A stretch of DNA of 6,227 nucleotides from Nitrospira sp. UBA6909 (GTDB lineage Bacteria > Nitrospirota > Nitrospiria > Nitrospirales > Nitrospiraceae). The translations under genes and the position numbers were made by a program. The stretch covers positions 10,488 to 16,714 of the forward strand of contig DKBD01000179.1 of NCBI GenBank assembly GCA_002451055.1. The letters are read 5' to 3'. The notes under the pieces are model-generated. The model worked only from the letters and a program-made list of their open reading frames with translations, was not told the origin of the DNA and made no database searches. Numbering within the stretch: position 1 is the stretch's first letter; every line of letters begins with the position of its first letter. This document shows, one piece after another, positions 1-6,227 of this stretch.

Positions 1-1077
1 GAGATGCTTCCGCAACCGGTCCAATTCTGGATACTTTTGGAGGTTGCGTTTGACGTAACTCAACACACGGGGGATATCCGACAGAAACTTGGGATTGCCT
101 TTGACACGATCGATGTACACAAATCGGCCGGCCGCCTTGAGATTGCGCTGGATGCTGGTCAGATCGAATAGACGGCGGAACGCGGCGCGATTGTCCCACA
201 CGAACTGCCGCTCCGCGAGCTGATCGAGATAGTAGTCCACCAATCCGTCGACCAGCGGTTCATCGAGTTGGATGTAGGCGTCCCGCAAGAGTGACGCCAA
301 ATCATAGGTTGCCGGCCCCATCAACGCATCCTGGAAATCGATCACGCCAAGCCGCAACCCATCGACCATCAAGTTGCGTGAATGATAATCCCGATGCACA
401 AAGACGCGCGGCTGGCCCGCCAGCATGTCCGCGATGCGTTCGAACTCGCGACGAATCGCCGCCCCATCGTCTTCGCACATCGGCTTGCCCAGACGCGCGG
501 CGATCCCGTATTCCAGAAAGTGATCGAACTCCCACATCAACAACGGTGCGTCGAAACTGCGATGAAACGCGAGGCACCTCGAGTCCGCCGGCGTAGTCGC
601 TCCGACTTGAATCCGCACCAAGATATCGATGGCCTGCCTGTAGCGGGACTCCAGCGTGGCATCGTCGGCCTTGCTCACCGCTTCCGCCAGCGTCACATCG
701 CCGAAATCTTCCAGGTACAGCAGCCCGGAGACCTGATCATAGTAATGGAGCGCCGGCACCGGTATGCGGGCTTTGGCCAAATGCGACATCACGTTCAAAA
801 ACGGAAGCTCGTCGATCTGACACCCAGCTCCGCTCACGGCTTCTTCGGACTGTTTGAATCCTTCCGGCTCAGCCAGCTGCATCAGGATGACGGAATGGGG
901 GGGACCTCCCGCGAGTGCAGCCCGATAGTAGCGACGATTGGACGCATCGCCAGCCAGCGGCGTGACCCCACGCAACGACAGCCCAGGGGAGAAATGGCTC
1001 ACGATCGTCCGCGCAATCAGTGCGTGATCCGGTGGAGCAAGCGGAGCTTTTGGAGGAGCAGGGTTCGCCGTGGACAT
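1..1077 (-). CDS. AmgK-like APH-family sugar kinase (3' end beyond window)
   Basis: This is a predicted cytoplasmic ATP-dependent small-molecule kinase of the aminoglycoside/choline kinase fold. I translated the minus strand from the ATG at 1077-1075 and obtained 359 open codons reaching the left edge without a stop. The N-lobe has GDASNRRYYR at residues 43-52, a beta strand ILMQL at 64-68 and the hinge-like YLEDFGD at 121-127. The C-lobe has the Brenner-type catalytic loop HRDYHSRNLM (from residue 228, catalytic base D230, N235) and the metal-binding IDFQD with D247. The tail SIQRNLKAAGRF and GNPKFLSDIPRVL resembles the COG3178 group that includes AmgK, the anomeric MurNAc/GlcNAc kinase of peptidoglycan recycling. 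Such proteins are usually about 330-360 aa, so only a few residues are probably missing. The substrate is inferred; a MurU-like partner, if present, would lie off the window. The gene lies 55 bases downstream of the VanZ gene and has its own promoter and no Shine-Dalgarno. Confidence 0.85.
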   Translation of the reverse strand, partial: MSTANPAPPKAPLAPPDHALIARTIVSHFSPGLSLRGVTPLAGDASNRRYYRAALAGGPPHSVILMQLAEPEGFKQSEEAVSGAGCQIDELPFLNVMSHLAKARIPVPALHYYDQVSGLLYLEDFGDVTLAEAVSKADDATLESRYRQAIDILVRIQVGATTPADSRCLAFHRSFDAPLLMWEFDHFLEYGIAARLGKPMCEDDGAAIRREFERIADMLAGQPRVFVHRDYHSRNLMVDGLRLGVIDFQDALMGPATYDLASLLRDAYIQLDEPLVDGLVDYYLDQLAERQFVWDNRAAFRRLFDLTSIQRNLKAAGRFVYIDRVKGNPKFLSDIPRVLSYVKRNLQKYPELDRLRKHL

Positions 1078-1086
1078 ACGCACCGG

Positions 1087-1115
1087 ATTATAGCGAGCGC
1101 GTCCCCGCTTGTCAC
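1087..1115 (-). promoter_or_regulatory. Sigma70-type promoter of the AmgK-like kinase, leaderless geometry
   Basis: On the minus strand there is a perfect -10 hexamer TATAAT (1092-1087) and a 5/6 -35 hexamer GTGACA (1115-1110), separated by exactly 17 bases. The expected transcription start, about 7 bases after the -10, falls near 1080, two to four bases before the ATG at 1077. No purine-rich ribosome binding site precedes that ATG. The promoter lies entirely in the 55-base gap after the VanZ gene. The hexamers are seen directly; activity and the exact start are inferred. Confidence 0.7.
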
Positions 1116-1132
1116 GAAGACAGCTAAATCGG

Positions 1133-1543
1133 TCAACGCCGGCTGCGCATGCCCGGCACCATCCCCATCGCCCACAGGCTGGGCAGGCGATGGATAGTAG
1201 CCACTCCAAGGATCCCGCCGATGCTATCCGCAACCCAATCGAGCCAGCTCGAATCCCGAAACGGAACGAACGACTGATGGACTTCATCGCTGAGTCCATA
1301 CAGGGAGGTCAACAACAGGGCCAGAGGACCGGCCCATTGCCGCAGCCAATCGTTCGAGCCCCAACGGAGGGCCCGGTAGCAGAGACCTCCGAGCACTGCA
1401 TACTCGACCAGGTGCAAGAACTTGTCGCTGAAAAGTTGTGTGAACGAGGGAAGATTGTCCTCCGGATGGGGCAGCGACGAGAGATAGAAGATCAAACCGG
1501 CGTACGCGCACACAGGACCCCAATATCGGAACCACGCCGTCAT
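1133..1543 (-). CDS. VanZ-family integral membrane protein
   Basis: This is a 136-residue membrane protein of the VanZ family. Hydrophobic segments lie at about residues 8-24, 43-60, 71-85 and 102-118, which suggests four membrane spans. The family motifs are present in order: KFLHLVEYAVLGG (residues 41-53), SDEVHQSFVPFR (85-96) and the following DWVADSIGG (102-110), which carries the conserved acidic and glycine positions. VanZ was first described as a teicoplanin-resistance accessory protein, and most chromosomal members have no known function, so resistance should not be assumed here. The ATG at 1543 is the only canonical start before an in-frame upstream TAG. It is preceded by a modest GGGGTA purine run about five bases away. 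The stop is TGA at 1135-1133. The neighbouring kinase on the same strand, if it is a MurNAc/GlcNAc kinase, would fit a cell-wall theme. Confidence 0.88.
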   Translation of the reverse strand: MTAWFRYWGPVCAYAGLIFYLSSLPHPEDNLPSFTQLFSDKFLHLVEYAVLGGLCYRALRWGSNDWLRQWAGPLALLLTSLYGLSDEVHQSFVPFRDSSWLDWVADSIGGILGVATIHRLPSLWAMGMVPGMRSRR

Positions 1544-1646
1544 ACGGCTACCCCATAAACCGGCATACAGAGAGCGTTTTCCCAGGTCGATTGCATGCCC
1601 TCCCCCCCTATGACATACTTTCTCACAACGAACACATTATGCCTCC
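1544..1646. other. Divergent intergenic region between the VanZ and GH57 genes
   Basis: These 103 bases separate two genes transcribed away from each other, so promoters for both should lie here. The region contains a run of seven C's near 1602-1608. A possible GH57 promoter is listed separately. On the minus strand the hexamer CATAAT (1641-1636) is a 5/6 match to a -10 element, but I found no well-spaced -35 for it, so the VanZ promoter is unresolved. I see no small ORF, hairpin or operator palindrome that I would defend. Confidence 0.6.
1610..1640 (+). promoter_or_regulatory. Possible promoter of the GH57 gene
   Basis: A 5/6 -35 hexamer ATGACA (1610-1615) is followed after 19 bases by a 4/6 -10 hexamer CATTAT (1635-1640). 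The spacer is longer than the ideal 17. If used, transcription would begin at about 1647, on the A of the GH57 ATG, giving a leaderless mRNA. This fits the absence of any Shine-Dalgarno: the bases before the ATG are GCCTCC. The match is weak and could be chance. Confidence 0.3.
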
Positions 1647-3851
1647 ATGAAGAACGTCCACGTCTGTTTTTTCTGGCATATGCACCAGCCCTACTATACC
1701 GATCCGGTGGCGGGGTCTGCCAGTATGCCCTGGGTGCGCCTCCATGCGGCCAAAGCTTACTACGACATGGCCTACTTGCTGGAACAATTTCCAGATGTGC
1801 GTTCGACATTCAATTTCACTCCGTCGCTGCTTGTGCAACTCCAAGAGATCGGTAGCGGCGCTGTGCGCGATCTCTTCCTTGAACATGCTCAACGCCCGGC
1901 GTCGGAGCTGACCCAGGAAGAGCAAGCCTTTCTCATCCGTCATTTCTTTTCCGCCAATTGGGCCACGATGGTGCGTCCCTACCCGCGCTACCACGAATTG
2001 CTGGTGAAACGCGGACTGGACGTACAGGGACAGGATTTGTTGCAGCTCGCGCGCCGATTCTCCGCTCAGGACTTTCTCGATTTGCAGGTCTGGCACAATC
2101 TTGCCTGGTTCGGGTACGGCGCCGTCCATCGTTATCCTCGGCTGGCTGCGCTGCGCAACAAAGATCGCGGATTCACGGAAAAAGACAAACATGAGATGTT
2201 GGCGCTGCAGCGTGTCGTCGTGCAGGACGTCGTGCCGCTCTATCGCACGCTTGTGGAGCGGGGACAAATCGAGGTCACGACGACGCCCTTCTTCCATCCG
2301 ATTCTGCCGCTGATCATCGATACCGACATCGCCCGGCGCGCCAGGCCTGATCTCCCGCTCCCGGCCCGTTTCCGCGCCCCTGAAGACGCCGAAGCCCAAC
2401 TCCAGCGGGCCGTCGACTTCCACGCTCAGACGTTCGGCCGAACGCCGACGGGCTTATGGCCGTCGGAAGGTTCGGTCTGCCCCGAACTGCTCCCCATCGC
2501 CCATCGCGTCGGGCTGCGCTGGCTGGCGACCGATGAGAGCATTCTGGCCCGCTCGCTGGAGATGGAGGGCCGTCCATGGAGCCGGCAGACCGCGCTCTAC
2601 CAATTCTATCGGACCGGAGCGGTCGGACAAGAACTGACCATGCTGTTCCGCGATCGGGAGATTTCGGATGCATTCGGGTTCGTCTATCACAAAACGACGC
2701 CCGAGTCCGCGGCCGAAGACGCAATCAGACGGCTAAGACACATTATTCAGAGTACGACACAGGAGCGGATCGCCATTCCCGTCATTTTGGACGGGGAAAA
2801 TCCCTGGGAACATTACCACGACGGAGGCGAGCGGTTCCTGTCTCTCTTGTATTCGGCCTTTTCAGAGCACGGCTTGGATCTGGAACATAGCGTCACCGTC
2901 CGAGCCTCGACCATATCCGAAGCGATCGCGGCCGTTCCTCCCATGCACCAGTTGTCGTCGCTTCACTCCGGCTCATGGATCAATGCCGACTACAAAATCT
3001 GGATCGGCCACGAAGAAGATAATCTCGCCTGGGATATGCTGGGCCATACCAGAGCGCGCCTCACCGCCCTCGCGCCGAGCCTTCCTCCCGACCGCTCGCG
3101 CGCCGCCTGGAATGAACTCTATGCCGCCGAGGGCAGCGATTGGTTTTGGTGGTACGGCGACGACTTCCAGACAGATTTCAAGACGGAGTTCGACCGGCTG
3201 TTCAGGACGCACCTTCGTAACGTGTGGCGATACATGGGATCGACGCCTCCGGACCATCTGAACCGGCCGGTATTCAGAACCGTGCCCGCGCCAGAAACCG
3301 ACGGTATCACTCAGCCCCTTGCGTTGCTCACTCCGACGATCGATGGGATCGTAACGGATTATTTCGAATGGCGTGGAGCTGGATCGATCAAAACTCAGCC
3401 GCCGCTCGGGGCCATGTGGAAAAATAACGGTCCGTTCACCGCCATCCGATTCAGCTGGAGCGGTGAATGGTTTTCCCTCCGATTCGATTTCGACAAAGCC
3501 GTACAGAGTCAATACCAGGGCATGCACGTAGAGATCACGCTCCAAGGTCCTTTGCATACGTTCCGGCTCATATTCTCTCTGGAGCAACCGGGTCCTGATC
3601 ATTTTGAATTGGTTCAATCCACGGGGCCGGAAACCTGGGCGGAGATCGGGTCCTATCGCTCGATTTGTCGAAAGACTGTTCTGGAGTTGGCTCTGCCCTG
3701 GAAAGATCTTCGCCTTGAGCCGGGACAGGACGTTCAGATGTGGATCGTGGTGCGAGAACATGGGCTCGAATCAACTCGCCACCCCCCTCAGCGCCCGGCC
3801 CTGTTGACCGTCCCCGGACCTGAATTTGACGCAACCCTGTGGCGCGTATAG
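1647..3851 (+). CDS. GH57 family glycoside hydrolase (alpha-amylase-like) with C-terminal beta domain
   Basis: This is a 734-aa retaining glycoside hydrolase of family 57, predicted to act on alpha-glucans such as glycogen or maltodextrin. No signal peptide is visible, so it is probably cytoplasmic. The GH57 conserved regions appear in order: HMHQPYY (residues 11-17), the IEVTTTPFFHPILPLI block (208-223), GLWPSEGSV (269-277) with E274 the likely nucleophile, and ILDGENPWEHY (380-390) with D382 the likely acid/base. Then come INADYKIWIGHEEDN (445-459) and the aromatic DWFWWYGDDF (498-507) typical of the COG1449 subgroup. After about residue 555 a separate strand-rich segment beginning TIDGIVTDYFEW (564-575) looks like a CBM/DOMON-type beta sandwich. 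The start is fixed by FFWHMHQP lying right at the N-terminus, as in relatives. There is no Shine-Dalgarno. Amylase, glucanotransferase or another specificity cannot be decided from motifs alone. The following galT-family gene supports a role in alpha-glucan or sugar metabolism. Confidence 0.92.
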   Translation: MKNVHVCFFWHMHQPYYTDPVAGSASMPWVRLHAAKAYYDMAYLLEQFPDVRSTFNFTPSLLVQLQEIGSGAVRDLFLEHAQRPASELTQEEQAFLIRHFFSANWATMVRPYPRYHELLVKRGLDVQGQDLLQLARRFSAQDFLDLQVWHNLAWFGYGAVHRYPRLAALRNKDRGFTEKDKHEMLALQRVVVQDVVPLYRTLVERGQIEVTTTPFFHPILPLIIDTDIARRARPDLPLPARFRAPEDAEAQLQRAVDFHAQTFGRTPTGLWPSEGSVCPELLPIAHRVGLRWLATDESILARSLEMEGRPWSRQTALYQFYRTGAVGQELTMLFRDREISDAFGFVYHKTTPESAAEDAIRRLRHIIQSTTQERIAIPVILDGENPWEHYHDGGERFLSLLYSAFSEHGLDLEHSVTVRASTISEAIAAVPPMHQLSSLHSGSWINADYKIWIGHEEDNLAWDMLGHTRARLTALAPSLPPDRSRAAWNELYAAEGSDWFWWYGDDFQTDFKTEFDRLFRTHLRNVWRYMGSTPPDHLNRPVFRTVPAPETDGITQPLALLTPTIDGIVTDYFEWRGAGSIKTQPPLGAMWKNNGPFTAIRFSWSGEWFSLRFDFDKAVQSQYQGMHVEITLQGPLHTFRLIFSLEQPGPDHFELVQSTGPETWAEIGSYRSICRKTVLELALPWKDLRLEPGQDVQMWIVVREHGLESTRHPPQRPALLTVPGPEFDATLWRV

Positions 3852-3855
3852 ATAG

Positions 3856-3939
3856 AAGTGCTGAGCAATGAGTGCTGAGTGGTCAAACCTTGCCTCATCT
3901 GAGATCCTGAGCACTCTGGACTCAGCACTCAGCACTTTT
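3856..3939. repeat. Heptamer inverted repeat (GTGCTGA / TCAGCAC) between GH57 and galT
   Basis: Two copies of GTGCTGA (3858-3864 and 3872-3878) face two tandem copies of the reverse complement TCAGCAC (3922-3928 and 3929-3935). The outer arm AAGTGCTGAG (3856-3865) can pair with 3928-3937 over 10 bp. The inner TGCTGAGT (3873-3880) can pair with 3920-3927 over 8 bp, with a seven-base bulge on the left side and a loop of about 39 bases. An imperfect extra unit, CTGAGCACT, sits at 3907-3915. The right arm ends in TTTT (3936-3939). It fills most of the 107-base gap and looks like a dispersed intergenic repeat. The long loop makes it a poor intrinsic terminator, though partial termination or mRNA stabilisation is possible. 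Confidence 0.75.
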
Positions 3940-3948
3940 ACACTCTGC

Positions 3949-3954
3949 GGAGGA
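3949..3954 (+). promoter_or_regulatory. Strong ribosome binding site of galT
   Basis: GGAGGA lies four bases before the ATG at 3959 and fixes that start. It is the only textbook Shine-Dalgarno among the genes of this window, in contrast to the GH57, kinase and cca starts. Confidence 0.88.
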
Positions 3955-3958
3955 ACAG

Positions 3959-4963
3959 ATGCCTGATCTCAGACGTGACCCTATTGTCGGTCGATGGGTG
4001 ATTATTTCGACGGAACGAAACGGCCGCCCGCATGACTTCGTGCAACTGCAGGCCTCAAGGCCGGTTTCCACCGCGCTCTGTCCCTTCTGTCCTGGACAGG
4101 AGCGTCTCACGCCGAAAGAAATCATGGCCTATCGACCGCAACCAACCGCGCCGAACTCGCCGAACTGGACCGTGCGCGTCGTGCCGAACAAATTTCCCGC
4201 ACTACAAGTCGAGGGCGAGATGGGACGCGAAGGAGTGGGGCTGTACGATCGGATGAACGGCGTCGGCGCGCACGAGATCATCATCGAATCGTCCCGCCAT
4301 ACGGAAGGACTCGCCGATTTGCCGGCCAAGAATATCGAAGACGTGCTATGGGCCTATCGAGACCGCATCATCGACCTCAAGAAAGACCTGCGGTTCCGCT
4401 ATATCCTCATTTTCAAGAATCATGGCCTCTCAGCCGGCGCCACGCTGGAACATAGCCATTCCCAGTTGATCGCCCTCCCAATCGTGCCCACCAGTGTCTT
4501 GGAAGAAATCGACGGGTGCCGAACCCACTTCGAGCAGAAAGAACGGTGCATTTATTGTGATATCATCCGGCAGGAGCTCGCCGACGGCGGCCGCGTGGTA
4601 GCCGAAAATCCCGAGTTCGTGTGCGTGACCCCATTTGCCCCGCGGTTTCCCTTCGAAATGTGGATCCTCCCCAAGCGCCACGCCGGCTACTTTGAAGAAA
4701 GCCAAAAGACCCAATTCGACTATCTCGCGCCGATGCTGTCCGAATGCCTCCGGCGCATGGACAAGGCGCTGGCCCGTCCCGCGTTCAATTTCATCCTCCA
4801 CAGTTCGCCGCTCCACGAGCGGACCGGGGAGTTTTATCACTGGCACCTGGAGATTATTCCGAAACTGACGCAGGTCGCCGGATTCGAATGGGGAACCGGA
4901 TTCTATATCAACCCGGTGTCTCCTGAAGAGTCGGCCAAATTCCTCCGCGACGCAGAGATCTAA
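3959..4963 (+). CDS. galT: Galactose-1-phosphate uridylyltransferase family (GalT), HSHSQ type
   Basis: This is a 334-aa cytoplasmic nucleotidylyltransferase of the GalT branch of the HIT superfamily. GalT exchanges UMP between UDP-glucose and galactose 1-phosphate through a nucleotidyl-histidine intermediate. The opening RRDPIVGRWVIIS (residues 5-17) is typical. Likely zinc ligands are C41 and C44 (CPFC), H114 (SSRH) and H165. The active site is H165-S-H-S-Q169, with H167 the expected nucleophile. The C-terminal half has H281 and the HWH motif (H294, H296), matching the second metal site of the E. coli enzyme. A further CIYC (197-200) is also seen. The classical enzyme has HPHGQ, whereas HSHSQ is, as I recall, shared with divergent members including ADP-glucose phosphorylase-like proteins, so the true substrate is open. 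The start follows a strong Shine-Dalgarno. The TAA stop overlaps the next ATG. Confidence 0.9.
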   Translation: MPDLRRDPIVGRWVIISTERNGRPHDFVQLQASRPVSTALCPFCPGQERLTPKEIMAYRPQPTAPNSPNWTVRVVPNKFPALQVEGEMGREGVGLYDRMNGVGAHEIIIESSRHTEGLADLPAKNIEDVLWAYRDRIIDLKKDLRFRYILIFKNHGLSAGATLEHSHSQLIALPIVPTSVLEEIDGCRTHFEQKERCIYCDIIRQELADGGRVVAENPEFVCVTPFAPRFPFEMWILPKRHAGYFEESQKTQFDYLAPMLSECLRRMDKALARPAFNFILHSSPLHERTGEFYHWHLEIIPKLTQVAGFEWGTGFYINPVSPEESAKFLRDAEI

Positions 4964-4965
4964 TG
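4961..4965 (+). promoter_or_regulatory. TAATG stop-start overlap coupling galT to cca
   Basis: The galT stop codon TAA (4961-4963) shares its last A with the cca start codon ATG (4963-4965). Only a weak purine stretch (AGAG within GCAGAGATC) precedes it. Reinitiation by ribosomes finishing galT is therefore the likely way cca is translated. The overlap is seen directly; the coupling is inferred. Confidence 0.8.
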
Positions 4966-6227
4966 CCGGTTCGATTTCGCCTCGAAGACCCTACCCTCGC
5001 ACAACTGCTGCGCCGGATCGAGCACACGGTCCGCCGCGCCGGCGGTCGGACGTGGCTGGTCGGCGGCTCCGTGCGAGATCTTGTGATGAACCGACAGCCG
5101 CATGATTTAGACATTGAAGTGACCGGGCTTCCGCCAGGGCAGCTTCATGCCTTGCTGGAAAAACAGTTTCGCACGCAGTTTGTCGGAAAAGCCTTCGGCG
5201 TCTTCAAGCTGGATGGCCTTCCCGTCGACATTTCCATTCCTTCCCGCCTCCTCGCTGACCATGAGTCTGTGTCTGGCTTGCTGAGGCAGGCCGATCCCGA
5301 CATGAGCATCGACGAAGCGTTGAGTCGGCGCGATTTTACGATGAATGCCATGGCTTGGGATCCTGACACACTGGAACTTCGCGACCCATTCAACGGCCGG
5401 GGAGACCTCGCCGCCCGCGTGCTGCGCCATGCATCGAATCGGTTCGCTGAAGATCCGCTACGTGTCTTGCGTGGCATGCAACTAGCCGCCCGCCTCGAAC
5501 TGGTCCCTGCGCCAGAGACGGTTGAACTCTGCAAGACTCTGTCACAGGACGGACTGCCGAGCGAACGGCTATGGGAGGAATGGAAAAAGCTATTGCTCCA
5601 GGGCGTCAAACCGTCGCTGGGCCTCACATTTTTGAACGACACCGGCTGGATTCGCTTCTACCCTGAACTCGAGGCGCTCCAAGGCTGCCCGCAAGATCCG
5701 ACATGGCATCCGGAAGGTGATGTGTGGATTCACACACTCCATTGCCTGAACTGGTTTGCCGGAGAGCGAACCGGCCAGCAAGACGACGATGTGATCGTCG
5801 GTCTCGGCATTCTCTGTCACGACTTCGGCAAGCCGTTGACGACCAAAACCGACTATGGACTCATTACCTCCCGCGGCCACGAACAAGAAGGAGAAGGACC
5901 GACCAGAGGTTTCATTACGCGGCTGACGAATCAGGAATGGGTCATCAACGAAGTGTTGCCTCTCGTGCTCTGCCACCTCCGCCCCCGCGCCCTGTATGAC
6001 GCACGGTCGTCCGACAGTGCGATCAGGCGGCTGGCAAGGCACGTACAACGCATCGACCGCCTGGTTCGAGTGGCCCGGGCCGACCATGCGGGACGGCCGC
6101 CAAAACCATTCGACGGCTTTCCGGCCGGTGAGTGGTTGTTGCAGCAGGCGAAACGATTGGAGGTCGACGCCAAGGCTCCCGCTCCGATCGTGATGGGCCG
6201 GCACCTGCTGGAATTGGGAGTTCCGCC
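4963..6227 (+). CDS. cca: CCA-adding/poly(A) polymerase family tRNA nucleotidyltransferase with HD domain (3' end beyond window)
   Basis: This class II nucleotidyltransferase should add or repair the 3'-CCA end of tRNAs. The ATG at 4963 overlaps the galT TAA stop (TAATG); no good Shine-Dalgarno is present, so translational coupling is likely. I read 421 codons to the right edge. The head domain has LVGGSVRDLVM (residues 32-42) followed by the catalytic HDLDIEV, with D48 and D50 binding metal. RRDFTMNAMAWDP (122-134) and RFAEDPLRVLRGMQLAARL (160-178) are the family's sugar/neck and nucleotide-recognition motifs. A C-terminal HD phosphohydrolase domain is intact as far as seen: H257 (WIHTLH), H286-D287 (CHDFGK), H306, H338 and D374, as in the E. 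coli-type enzyme. The open end (MGRHLLELGVP) matches the start of the last conserved block, so perhaps 30-60 residues are missing. CCA-adding and poly(A) polymerase activities cannot be told apart with certainty by motif. Confidence 0.92.
   Translation, partial: MPVRFRLEDPTLAQLLRRIEHTVRRAGGRTWLVGGSVRDLVMNRQPHDLDIEVTGLPPGQLHALLEKQFRTQFVGKAFGVFKLDGLPVDISIPSRLLADHESVSGLLRQADPDMSIDEALSRRDFTMNAMAWDPDTLELRDPFNGRGDLAARVLRHASNRFAEDPLRVLRGMQLAARLELVPAPETVELCKTLSQDGLPSERLWEEWKKLLLQGVKPSLGLTFLNDTGWIRFYPELEALQGCPQDPTWHPEGDVWIHTLHCLNWFAGERTGQQDDDVIVGLGILCHDFGKPLTTKTDYGLITSRGHEQEGEGPTRGFITRLTNQEWVINEVLPLVLCHLRPRALYDARSSDSAIRRLARHVQRIDRLVRVARADHAGRPPKPFDGFPAGEWLLQQAKRLEVDAKAPAPIVMGRHLLELGVP

Noticed and set aside
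382..1197. Plus-strand open frame of 271 codons
   Set aside because: It is fully antisense to the kinase, which shows catalytic motifs in order; the shadow translation is rich in Arg/His/Gln and has no recognisable motif.
1540..1809. Minus-strand 89-codon frame whose TGA overlaps the VanZ ATG (ATGA)
   Set aside because: The overlap looks like an operon junction, but the frame runs across the GH57 start on the opposite strand, its product has no membrane or domain features, and it is rich in Arg/Pro.
1623..2423. Minus-strand open frame of 266 codons
   Set aside because: It lies opposite the conserved first half of GH57, including the HMHQP and FFHPILPLI regions, and arises from GC-rich codon bias.
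2973..3761. Minus-strand open frame of 262 codons
   Set aside because: It is antisense to the GH57 C-terminal half with a composition typical of a shadow frame and no domain that I recognise.
3907..3939. Intrinsic terminator after GH57 (stem near 3907-3925 plus TTTT)
   Set aside because: The local stem is only about five base pairs and the larger stem has a loop of about 39 bases; the T run is only four. It is better described as a repeat.
3917..3944. Promoter for galT (TGGACT, 16 bases, TACACT)
   Set aside because: Both hexamers are only 4/6 matches and the predicted start would fall inside the GGAGGA ribosome binding site.
4549..4560. CIYC in galT as a sign of a fused second HIT protein
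   Set aside because: The two-lobed GalT fold contains two HIT-like halves, and a Cys pair at this place is consistent with a single intact 334-aa enzyme.
5590..6204. Minus-strand open frame of 204 codons
   Set aside because: It is antisense to the HD domain of the cca gene, whose metal-binding residues are intact.

Overview
The window reads as ordinary chromosomal DNA of a free-living, moderately GC-rich bacterium. The codon choice, the GH57/galT/cca gene mix and a heptameric inverted repeat between genes remind me of Nitrospira (Nitrospirota). That assignment is an impression from protein and sequence style, not the result of a search. Coding density is high, and no gap between genes exceeds about 110 bases. 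I see no rRNA, tRNA, CRISPR array, insertion sequence or phage gene.

Left part, minus strand (1-1543): a small VanZ-family membrane protein (1133-1543) is followed, 55 bases downstream, by an APH-fold sugar/small-molecule kinase of the AmgK type (1077 down to the left edge, C-terminal end missing). Both families have links to the cell envelope. The kinase has its own clear sigma70-type promoter in the gap, placed so close to the ATG that its mRNA would be leaderless or nearly so.

Right part, plus strand (1647-6227): three genes run divergently from the first pair. They are a two-part GH57 glycoside hydrolase (734 aa), a GalT-family nucleotidylyltransferase with an HSHSQ active-site motif (334 aa), and a CCA-adding/poly(A) polymerase-family tRNA nucleotidyltransferase with an HD domain (start at 4963, cut by the right edge). 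The GH57 and galT genes are separated by 107 bases holding two copies of GTGCTGA and two of its reverse complement TCAGCAC. galT has a textbook Shine-Dalgarno sequence. The cca start codon overlaps the galT stop codon (TAATG), so these two are probably translationally coupled.

How they may work together: GH57 acts on alpha-glucans and GalT moves nucleotidyl groups between sugar 1-phosphates, so this pair suggests glycogen or sugar-nucleotide turnover. The cca gene is housekeeping RNA metabolism that shares the transcript. I found no strong case for a new multi-gene system. The points most worth a second look are the leaderless promoter geometry, the heptamer repeat, and the substrate of the HSHSQ-type GalT.
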